Assembly (NCBI GenBank): GCA_943355025.1
Contig: CALRDW010000010.1
Location: forward strand, 1 to 34,143
DNA from: Candidatus Magasanikiibacteriota bacterium
GTDB lineage: Bacteria; Patescibacteriota; Patescibacteriia; Magasanikbacterales; 2-02-FULL-50-9b
Length of the DNA: 34,143 nt
Reading direction: 5' to 3'
A program made the position numbers and the translations under genes. This document shows positions 9,210 through 16,845 of this stretch, piece by piece; positions within the stretch are counted from its first letter, which is position 1, and each line of letters starts with the position of its first letter. A model generated the notes under the pieces. The model saw only the letters and a program-made list of their open reading frames with translations, did not search any database and was not told the origin of the DNA.

Positions 9210-9261
9210 GCACGCCGTAGTAGAGGAAGTCAGGAATATTTGTATAACAGAAACGCTATCA

Positions 9262-10608
9262 TTATATCAACGACAATAGTAACGCCATACCAAATATACC
9301 CATTACAACAAACGCAATCCACAACCCAAGCTTAGACCACTTTCCGCTCTTATATTCTCCCATTATATCTGAGCGACTTGATACGCGAGCAATGAGATAA
9401 ATGAGCGGTACTGCGGCAATACCATTAAACACGGCGGTCATCACCAGCGCTTTGATTGGATCAAAGCCCATAAAATTGAACAAAAGTCCAACAAATGTGC
9501 CAACAATAATTACAAAATAAAACTCCCGCGCTTGCTTAAACTTTCGAAATAAACCCTCTCGCCAATTAAATGTTTCAGAAATTGCATATGCCGAAGACCC
9601 AGCTAAAACAGGAATACTTTGCAGGCCGATCCCGATAACACCAATACTAAAAATAAATTTGGCTAAAAAGCCAGCATTCGGAAACGTATGTACCAATGGC
9701 TCAAGTGCTTTTGCGGCATCGGCAGCAGAGTTGATGTTAGTAATTCCCGCTGAATGCAGCACAACTGCACCCACCACGATAATAAACCATGCGGCAACGT
9801 TTGAAAAAAGCATTCCCACGGCAGTATCGATACGAAGTGTTTTTAGATATGACCTCGTCATCTTTGGAATACCGCCATTTTGAGACACGCGACGCTTTGC
9901 GATTTCATCTTCCACAACATTACTTGTTTGCCAAAAAAATAAATATGGGGAGATAGTGGTTCCAAACACAGCAACAATAATAAACAAAAAATCCTTACTC
10001 CATTCAACGTGCGGCACAAGTGTTGCTTTAAGTACGTCACTCCACGGCACGTTAATCATGAATGCGGTTATAAAGTATGCGAACAGCGCCATTGCGAGCC
10101 ACTTCAGAATACGTATGTACGTTTTATAGGAAATAAAAATTTCTAGCAGCATGATAAATACCGCAAAAAAAAGTGCAAGCAAGCCAAATGGAACATGAGG
10201 GATTAACAGTTGTGTGCTTGCTGCCATTGCGCCAATATCGGATCCAATATTGAACGTGTTCGCTACAACGACGAGGGCAACAACGGGATAAAGCACATAT
10301 TTTGGATAGTGGTCACGTACAATTGCAGCAAGACCCTTGCCTGTTACCGCACCAACGCGTGCACACGCTTCTTGAACCGCAGTCATGAGCGGGTATGTGA
10401 ACAACATGGTCCACGGCATGTGAAATCCAAATTGAGCACCGGCCTGTGAGTACGTTGCGATGCCAGATGGATCGTCATCTGCGGCCCCTGTCACAATTCC
10501 AGGCCCGAGAATGCGTAAAAAACGGCCAAAGCCTTTTTGCTTCCCTCGTTTATGAGCAAGAGCTGTTTTTTCTGATGCCTCGATGGCTTCGTCGGGAAGT
10601 TGGATCAT
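9262..10608 (-). CDS. Nramp-family divalent metal transporter-like protein (DDDPSG / TISPY variant)
   Basis: GPGIVTGAADDDPSGIATYSQAGAQFGF (TM1), FGTTISPYLFFWQTSNVVEDE (TM6 position), many TMs; start set at MIQLPDEA (10608). Confidence 0.85.
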   Translation of the reverse strand: MIQLPDEAIEASEKTALAHKRGKQKGFGRFLRILGPGIVTGAADDDPSGIATYSQAGAQFGFHMPWTMLFTYPLMTAVQEACARVGAVTGKGLAAIVRDHYPKYVLYPVVALVVVANTFNIGSDIGAMAASTQLLIPHVPFGLLALFFAVFIMLLEIFISYKTYIRILKWLAMALFAYFITAFMINVPWSDVLKATLVPHVEWSKDFLFIIVAVFGTTISPYLFFWQTSNVVEDEIAKRRVSQNGGIPKMTRSYLKTLRIDTAVGMLFSNVAAWFIIVVGAVVLHSAGITNINSAADAAKALEPLVHTFPNAGFLAKFIFSIGVIGIGLQSIPVLAGSSAYAISETFNWREGLFRKFKQAREFYFVIIVGTFVGLLFNFMGFDPIKALVMTAVFNGIAAVPLIYLIARVSSRSDIMGEYKSGKWSKLGLWIAFVVMGIFGMALLLSLI

Positions 10609-10705
10609 AAAATAATGAGATCTAAAAAAAATATTGTTCACGAAATCTATAAACTTGTATTATACAAGTGCTTTCAATTATAGCACACTCCCTGATTTTT
10701 GATGA

Positions 10706-10722
10706 CACGGGCGGAGGGAATC
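10706..10722 (-). repeat. 17-nt duplicate of the tRNA-Trp 3' end (att-like remnant)
   Basis: CACGGGCGGAGGGAATC identical to 12409-12425, the 3' acceptor/T-arm of tRNA-Trp. Confidence 0.75.
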
Positions 10723-10759
10723 CCGCGTCACGCAGCTCCTTGCCCGGGGCAGCATAGAA

Positions 10760-11608
10760 ATGCCACTGGGCATTGCTGCGGCGCGAAAAAATAAATCAGT
10801 TGATAAATTTTTGGTGCACAAGATCGACCGGTTCGCACGCAACTCTATGGACTTTGCGATCTTGCGATCACGCCTCCGATCCAAGAACGTAGACCTCGTT
10901 TCAATCGTCGAGCAGTTTGAAGACACCCCTTTAGGTCATTTTATGGAACAAGTTATGGCATCACTTGCTGAATTCTTCAGCGCAAATTTGTCGCTGGAAG
11001 TCAAAAAAGGACTAGACGAAAAACTTCGACGCGGCGAGTGGTGTTGGATGCCGCCCATTGGGTATGTTCGGCGTGGCGGTGAAATTGCGGTTGATGGAAT
11101 TCGAGCAACATTTATTCAAAGCGCCTTCGGTCGATTCTCCACCGGAACAATCTCAAGCAGTCAACTCGCTGAAGAATTGTATCTGCAGGGATTTCGTGGA
11201 TTGCACGACCAAAAATTGGATGCATCAAAAATCTGCAGAATACTTCATGATCCATTTTATGTCGGACGCATGAGGACCGGCGACCGTGACTTACCCGGCA
11301 AGCATGATGCGCTCATCTCACGCGAAATTTTTGATCAGGTGCAGGCAATTTTCAAACAGCGACCGACGGGTGGACGACACGCAAATCACCATGACTTCCC
11401 GCTCGCGCGAAAGTTACCATGTCCGAAATGTGGTATGAAACTAGTCGGTGAACAGCATCGAAAACCGACTGGACGTATTTACAAATACTATCGCTGTCAT
11501 ACGAAAGCATGCGGCACAACATTCACGGCCGAACAGGCCAAAAAAGAACTGATTACGACTTCGCCAATTTTGCTATCGCCCCCACATGCTCCCAAGAAAT
11601 CGCCATAA
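10760..11608 (+). pseudogene. Large serine recombinase (resolvase/recombinase domain) remnant, N- and C-terminally truncated
   Basis: VHKIDRFARN, FMEQVMASLAEFFSANLSLEVKKGLDEKLRRGEW, recombinase domain ILHDPFYVGRMRTGDRDLPGKHDALISREIFDQVQ, zinc ribbon LPCPKCGMKLVGEQ...YYRCHTKACGTTF; lacks the N-terminal catalytic Ser region (YxRVS). Confidence 0.88.
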
Positions 11609-12245
11609 AAATATTTCCTGAGAGACTTGGACCGTTCGACACAACGCCGATAAGTTTTCCTGATCCAAGTTCGATAACTGGTGACCCGCTAAATCCTCCA
11701 ACGACAGGACCCGAAATCTGAATTTCCTTGCGATTAGGATTTTGTTTCTTCTCTACGCCGACGACACCCTCTGAATATGTTGGCGAATGTAGCTCATTTA
11801 GCAACTGATTCCCAAGCGGAAAACCCACATATGCAACTTGTGTGGAAATAGGCATATAGGAATCAGTTATCTCAATTCCAGTTTCTGCTTGAGTATCGAG
11901 ATCTTGGCCTGCAATAGGCTGACCATTATTGTCGACAAGCTTTAATACAGCAATATCATGTGCCAAATCGATGCAATCAACCGTGGCGCGCTGATAGTTA
12001 CCAGCATTCCCCACTACAAGTAAACCGGACAATTCAAGCGGACCACCTATTAATCCCTGAACCACGTGTGCACACGTCACAAGAACTTTTTCCTCCTTCA
12101 ACCAAAAGGCAGTGCCTATAACATTTAATTCATCAGAAAAAATTCTACCTTGCTGCGGCGAAAACTTTGGACGAAGAGTGCCGACTGCGCGGACAGCGCC
12201 ATACACTGCCTGGGAGTTGGGCTGAGCCACTATTTCGTTTGACAT
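11553..12245 (-). CDS. Trypsin-like serine peptidase (S1-like), 230 aa
   Basis: Apparent triad: VTCAHVV (His), AHDIAVLKL (Asp), GPVVGGFSGSPV (Ser). Confidence 0.82.
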   Translation of the reverse strand: MSNEIVAQPNSQAVYGAVRAVGTLRPKFSPQQGRIFSDELNVIGTAFWLKEEKVLVTCAHVVQGLIGGPLELSGLLVVGNAGNYQRATVDCIDLAHDIAVLKLVDNNGQPIAGQDLDTQAETGIEITDSYMPISTQVAYVGFPLGNQLLNELHSPTYSEGVVGVEKKQNPNRKEIQISGPVVGGFSGSPVIELGSGKLIGVVSNGPSLSGNIFMAISWEHVGAIAKLAKS

Positions 12246-12344
12246 ATTAACAATCTACTTAGGAACAATGAAAAAAGTGTATCAATCAAAGAAGCTATCG
12301 TCAACAACCAAAAACCTACTCAAAAAACAAAATTTATGTACAAA

Positions 12345-12373
12345 ACAAAAATCGCCTCTAGGGCGATTTTTGT
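12345..12373. terminator. Bidirectional intrinsic terminator, 12-bp perfect stem
   Basis: ACAAAAATCGCC-TCTAG-GGCGATTTTTGT. Confidence 0.88.
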
Positions 12374-12405
12374 AACGTTTTTATTGAGTTCAACATCTTG
12401 CCAAG

Positions 12406-12479
12406 TGGCACGGGCGGAGGGAATCGAACCCACGCCAAAGGTTTTGGAGACCTTCGTTCTACCATTAAACTACGCCCGC
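12406..12479 (-). tRNA. tRNA-Trp (anticodon CCA), CCA encoded
   Basis: GCGGGCGTAGTTTAATGGTAGAACGAAGGTCTCCAAAACCTTTGGCGTGGGTTCGATTCCCTCCGCCCGTGCCA; anticodon loop CTCCAAA. Confidence 0.95.
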
Positions 12480-12489
12480 ATGCTCAAAT

Positions 12490-13284
12490 TTATTTCTTTG
12501 CGTTTCCACTCGTTGCCGCTGGCGGAATGCCGAGGTCAGCGCGCAAACCGAGGATACTGTACACGACACACGCGATTATTTCAACCAACCCCGCTAGCGG
12601 AAATCCGCCGATCGTAAACAAACCCCACAAAACCACAGGCCCTGTAATCGCAACCAGATTGATCGCGAGCATGTCGCGCAGCGACAAGGACCGTTTATAA
12701 ATAAGCCGCTGCACTGCAACCACGAGCAGCGCAATCACAAGTGCAAGTGCAAAAGAAGAAATCAATGCCATGAAGAAAAAATATGCGAACGAGACACACA
12801 CAAGCACGCCCGTATACAATCCCTGATGCTGACTAAAATCTGTCTTGACCTGATCGATATCTTTTGAAAAATCATTCGTATCCGCCCAATATAACTTCTG
12901 CTCCGCAAGATTATCCTGCGCCGCAATATCAATTAACTTCTGCGAAATAAAAATTGTCGAGCTCACGAGGTGCTCATGTTGAACACCTGTTGTATCAATC
13001 GTGATAAGATTTGTTGTGCCGCCCGCCACATATGGTTGCGCGAGTCCCGTCACGATCAAATCAGCTCCCCTCTTCTCAACATGAACACCCTTCGGGAGGG
13101 CCAACAACTTTTCACCAAACGCCCCAACGACTCCTGACAGCTCCGGCAATAACGCCAAAACGACCACAAATGCAACAAACATGTGGAGTCGAAAAAAATA
13201 TGAAAATTTGAGCGGCAACACACGTGCCGTTCCTATCGCACGCGGATCACTGATATATCCACGAAACTCCCGAAAAAAGCGCAT
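12490..13284 (-). CDS. DUF1189-family membrane protein
   Basis: Multi-TM architecture with an extracytoplasmic segment (DTTGVQHEHLVSSTIFISQK), consistent with DUF1189. Confidence 0.65.
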   Translation of the reverse strand: MRFFREFRGYISDPRAIGTARVLPLKFSYFFRLHMFVAFVVVLALLPELSGVVGAFGEKLLALPKGVHVEKRGADLIVTGLAQPYVAGGTTNLITIDTTGVQHEHLVSSTIFISQKLIDIAAQDNLAEQKLYWADTNDFSKDIDQVKTDFSQHQGLYTGVLVCVSFAYFFFMALISSFALALVIALLVVAVQRLIYKRSLSLRDMLAINLVAITGPVVLWGLFTIGGFPLAGLVEIIACVVYSILGLRADLGIPPAATSGNAKK

Positions 13285-13289
13285 ATCGC

Positions 13290-13445
13290 TTATTTCGTTT
13301 CTTTGTGTGGAGTATGCTTTTTATCGTGATTGCAGAACTTCGAAACCTCGAGACGGTTCTTGAGTTTCTTTTTGTTCTTGTGTGTGTAATGCGTCACACG
13401 CTTACACGTTGTGCACTCAAGTTTGATGAGATTGTCTTGTGACAT
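13290..13445 (-). CDS. rpmG: 50S ribosomal protein L33
   Basis: MSQDNLIKLECTTCKRVTHYTHKNKKKLKNRLEVSKFCNHDKKHTPHKETK; start corrected to 13445. Confidence 0.93.
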   Translation of the reverse strand: MSQDNLIKLECTTCKRVTHYTHKNKKKLKNRLEVSKFCNHDKKHTPHKETK

Positions 13446-13474
13446 ACGAGTATGAATAACTTTTTTCAATCGAA

Positions 13475-13546
13475 AGCCGAAAGTGGGATTCGAACCCACG
13501 GCCTACGGTTTACAAAACCGTTGCTCTACCACTGAGCTATTCCGGC
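13475..13546 (-). tRNA. tRNA-Thr (anticodon TGT), CCA not encoded
   Basis: GCCGGAATAGCTCAGTGGTAGAGCAACGGTTTTGTAAACCGTAGGCCGTGGGTTCGAATCCCACTTTCGGCT. Confidence 0.95.
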
Positions 13547-13547
13547 A

Positions 13548-13633
13548 TGGTGGGTGGAGAAGGATTCGAACCTTCGAAGGCGAAAGCCAACAGATTTACA
13601 GTCTGCCGTGTTTGACCGCTTCACTATCCACCC
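13548..13633 (-). tRNA. tRNA-Tyr (anticodon GTA), class II, CCA encoded
   Basis: GGGTGGATAGTGAAGCGGTCAAACACGGCAGACTGTAAATCTGTTGGCTTTCGCCTTCGAAGGTTCGAATCCTTCTCCACCCACCA. Confidence 0.95.
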
Positions 13634-13638
13634 AAAAC

Positions 13639-13714
<76 letters not shown>

Positions 13715-13720
13715 GAGAGA

Positions 13721-13763
13721 GGGATTTGCAATCTGAATGTTTACATTCGAGATTGCGAATCCC
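13721..13763. repeat. Long near-perfect hairpin (about 20-bp arms)
   Basis: GGGATTTGCAATCTGAATGT-TT-ACATTCGAGATTGCGAATCCC. Confidence 0.85.
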
Positions 13764-13782
13764 GAACGAGCCGGCCGTAGAC

Positions 13783-13838
13783 CCGAGCACCGCAGGTGCG
13801 AAGGAGCTGCGGGGCGAGAGACCGAGCACCGCAGGTGC
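13783..13838. repeat. Two direct copies of CCGAGCACCGCAGGTGC (each containing the palindrome GCACC-GCA-GGTGC)
   Basis: 13783-13799 and 13822-13838, identical 17-mers. Confidence 0.9.
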
Positions 13839-13871
13839 AGCGAGGGCCAAGGTATGCGAGTCCCCATCCTA

Positions 13872-14777
13872 TCACATCGCTCCTATCTTTGTCTCCCATT
13901 CAACCAATTTTTGGTTCTCAGGATTCACGGATTGAAGCTGCGTAAGCGCCTCTCGGGCGAGACGTTTATCGCCTGCTATTATACTGATTTCTACGAGTTG
14001 GTCAAGGACCTTTGGATTATTTGGCTCTAAATGGGCCGCTCGCTTATATGCTCCGGCTGCTTCACCAATACGGTCAATCTTTTCATAGCATTCACCTAAA
14101 TCCATCCAACGCCTTGATACCTCACTATTAATCTTCAAAGCATGTCGAAAAGCGCTCGCCGCACCCTCGAAATTTCCGAGCGCCTTACGGGCACGACCTA
14201 GAAATGCCCACCCGAGCTCGTGGGTCGTATCCAGCGTTTCAACCACATGCTGAAGCGCCTCCTCCGCCTCTTTCCAACGCTCCTGTCGAAAATATGTTTT
14301 CCCCAGACCAACATATGCACTTACATTTCTTGGATCGAGCGAAATAATCTCAACATACTTTTGCTCGGCATCCATAAAATGTTCCGCTCTGCGGAATTCG
14401 TCCGCCTCTTCGAGAAGTTTGAGCAAATAAGCGCGACGCTCGTGACGGCTCCGTCCCTTCCAAACTTTCCATTTTTGTTTCCACTCAAGATGACGGTACC
14501 GATCTGCAACATGATTCGCAAAATCTCGAAATTGCTTCTGTACTTTTTCCCAAGCCGCACCTCCTGGCTTTAATACAACGACGGCTTTTAGTCTCGCTTT
14601 TTCAAGTCCGCGAAACATGCGTTTGGCCGCAAGAGTGTGCTTGATGCTTCGCTCCTGAATGTGTGGAACCGAGGTTGCGTCGAATGCAGCGAGCTCCGAA
14701 AAATGACGTGATGCAATAAAAAAAATAACAAAAACCGCGAGTGCGAAAATTATTAGCCAAAAAATAAGAAGCGGCAT
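13872..14777 (-). CDS. TPR-repeat protein with N-terminal TM segment
   Basis: LIFWLIIFALAVFVIFFIA TM; SAYVGLGKTYFRQERWKEAEEALQHV, SRRWMDLGECYEKIDRIGEAAGAYKRAAHLEPNNPKVLDQL repeats. Confidence 0.88.
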   Translation of the reverse strand: MPLLIFWLIIFALAVFVIFFIASRHFSELAAFDATSVPHIQERSIKHTLAAKRMFRGLEKARLKAVVVLKPGGAAWEKVQKQFRDFANHVADRYRHLEWKQKWKVWKGRSRHERRAYLLKLLEEADEFRRAEHFMDAEQKYVEIISLDPRNVSAYVGLGKTYFRQERWKEAEEALQHVVETLDTTHELGWAFLGRARKALGNFEGAASAFRHALKINSEVSRRWMDLGECYEKIDRIGEAAGAYKRAAHLEPNNPKVLDQLVEISIIAGDKRLAREALTQLQSVNPENQKLVEWETKIGAM

Positions 14778-14778
14778 A

Positions 14779-15546
14779 CTATTTTTTACCGCTGCGATTC
14801 ATTTTCTGAATCATGGCGGCAATCGATTTAAAATTTGTTGATGCTTTTCCGACAAGCGTTCCGACTGTGTGAGGAAGTCCGATGAATGACAAAATATTTT
14901 CTGGTGATACACTTCCACCATAACAAATTTCGGTTCCGCGCGCACCAACTTCACCGTCAATGAATCGATGCATCTGGCCTGCCTCAGCTGGTTCGATTGC
15001 AATCCCTGTGCCTATAGCCCACCGCGGTTCGTACGCGACCAAGGTTGGCTGATGAGCGGCCACGAGGACCTTGTCTCCTGCGGCTTCAATAAGTTGCTCC
15101 CGAATCACCTCATATGCGCGTCCGCCGTGGCGTTCATCTTTGGTTTCTCCGACGCAGTAAATTGTTTTGAGACCGGCGTACGTTGCTGCAAGTAATTTTT
15201 TGCGTAAAAGAATATTTGTTTCAGCAAACCATTCACGTCGCTCCGAATGTCCAACGAGCACAAACGCAACACCGAGTTTTTTTAATTCTTTCGGCGAGAT
15301 TGACCCAGTGAAGGCGCCCTCGTCAGCAAAACCGCAGTCTTGCGAAGCGATCAAAATTCTAGAACGATTTTTTTTTGCACGCGCAAGAATTGCTGGCATC
15401 GCGAGCACAGGCGGTGCAACAACAACATACAAATCTGAACCCCAAGAATTTTTTTTCTCAAATCGAAGAAGTTGTTCAAATAACTGTTCGCTCTTTGCCA
15501 CAGTAAGATATTGTTTCCAATTTGCGATCAGATACTTTTTTTTCAT
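14779..15546 (-). CDS. tpiA: Triosephosphate isomerase
   Basis: IANWKQY, VLVGHSERREWFAE, VAYEPRWAIGTG, YGGSVSPEN, GTLVGKAS. Start likely MKKKYLIANWK. Confidence 0.95.
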   Translation of the reverse strand: MKKKYLIANWKQYLTVAKSEQLFEQLLRFEKKNSWGSDLYVVVAPPVLAMPAILARAKKNRSRILIASQDCGFADEGAFTGSISPKELKKLGVAFVLVGHSERREWFAETNILLRKKLLAATYAGLKTIYCVGETKDERHGGRAYEVIREQLIEAAGDKVLVAAHQPTLVAYEPRWAIGTGIAIEPAEAGQMHRFIDGEVGARGTEICYGGSVSPENILSFIGLPHTVGTLVGKASTNFKSIAAMIQKMNRSGKK

Positions 15547-16841
15547 ACAAACCACGGAAGCTTTGCTGCATCCAAAAACTCTTTGGCATTCTTATATGGT
15601 CCGATTACACCGAGCTTCGCATTCTTAAAATTAATGATGCTGCGAGCAACCCGATTAACGTCGGCAGGTGTCTGATTCATGATGCGCTTAAATTTCTGCT
15701 CGGGTGTTTCAACGCGCTTCATCAATAACTTTTGTTGGCCGTAAAAATCAGCGACTCGTGCTGAATCCTCAAACTGCAGTACCATTTTCCCCGAAAGATG
15801 ATCTTTGGCCATTTGCACTTCCTCATCAGTGACGCCGTCCTTAACAAGCCGCTGCAGCTCTTCATAAATAGTCGCCATCGCTTCAGTAAGTCGTGCTTTA
15901 TCAAGCCCAGACGTGACGGTAAATGCGCCGGCGTCGCCATAATTTGTAACACCTGTTCGAATAACATAACACAAGCCTTTTCGTTCACGCACGCCGATAA
16001 ATAATCGAGAGCTCATAGAGCCGCCCAAAATAACATGTAGAAGAAGTTGCGCAGCATTCCGCTCGTCATCATAATCGAATGCAGGAAAACCAAGCACCAT
16101 GTGAACCTGATCAGTTTGTTTGAACAAAATTTTTACAGGCTCTGTCGCAGTTTTCCGCGCCGTGCCCCAGGAAAATTTCTTATAACTGAGACGTTTTGCC
16201 CCATGCATTTTCTCCGCGCCAAAATATTTTTTTATTAGGTCACGTGTATTCTTTCCAATTTTACCAGCAAGTACAAGCACTAAATGTTCTGGCGCATAAA
16301 ATCTTTTTTTATACGCAACCAGTTTTTCCAAATTCATTGTTTTAATATTGTCGGTCAAGCCACCAATTCGAAGCCCCAGTGTATTCGCCGCAAACAATTG
16401 TTCTTCAAATAATTCTTCAACTTTCATCGAAGGATTATCTTCATACATATTTAGCTCCTCAACAATCACTCCACGTTCTCGTTCAAATTCTGCAGAATCA
16501 AATTTTGATTTATATAACATGTCCGAAAGCATGTCGAGCGCGAGCTCCGTGTGTCGCCCATCAATCTTAATATAATATGCCGTGTGGTCTTTACTCGTGA
16601 ATGCATTATAGTCTGCGCCAACCGCGTCAAGCTGTTTCGACAAATCCTCTGTTGTCGGACGCTTTTCTGTTCCTTTAAACATCATGTGCTCAAGAAAATG
16701 CGACCCACCCCACAGTTCAGCTGGCTCAAAACGCGAACCAACCGCAAAATACGCAAGGCATGTTACTGCTTTGGTATCTGAACTTGGCGAAATAATAATT
16801 CGTGTGCCGTTACTCAGTTTGTATTGCTCAAGTGCGTTCAT
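15543..16841 (-). CDS. M16 family zinc peptidase (insulinase-like/processing-peptidase-like)
   Basis: HFLEHMMFKGTEKR (HxxEH), downstream Glu, LGGSMSSRLFIGVRERKGLCYVI. Start set at MNALEQYKL. Confidence 0.92.
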   Translation of the reverse strand: MNALEQYKLSNGTRIIISPSSDTKAVTCLAYFAVGSRFEPAELWGGSHFLEHMMFKGTEKRPTTEDLSKQLDAVGADYNAFTSKDHTAYYIKIDGRHTELALDMLSDMLYKSKFDSAEFERERGVIVEELNMYEDNPSMKVEELFEEQLFAANTLGLRIGGLTDNIKTMNLEKLVAYKKRFYAPEHLVLVLAGKIGKNTRDLIKKYFGAEKMHGAKRLSYKKFSWGTARKTATEPVKILFKQTDQVHMVLGFPAFDYDDERNAAQLLLHVILGGSMSSRLFIGVRERKGLCYVIRTGVTNYGDAGAFTVTSGLDKARLTEAMATIYEELQRLVKDGVTDEEVQMAKDHLSGKMVLQFEDSARVADFYGQQKLLMKRVETPEQKFKRIMNQTPADVNRVARSIINFKNAKLGVIGPYKNAKEFLDAAKLPWFV

Positions 16842-16845
16842 ATTT

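Noticed and set aside
10703-10730. TGACACGGG...CCCGCGTCA inverted repeat as a terminator
   Set aside because: No T-tract follows; partly explained by the tRNA-Trp 3' fragment.
13290-13445. L33 lacking its second zinc CxxC (CTTC present, second motif CNHD) as a novelty
   Set aside because: Partial loss of zinc-ribbon cysteines in L33 is common; not noteworthy alone.
13783-13838. Possible CRISPR
   Set aside because: Only two repeat units, 39 nt apart, with an internal palindrome and no cas genes in the window.
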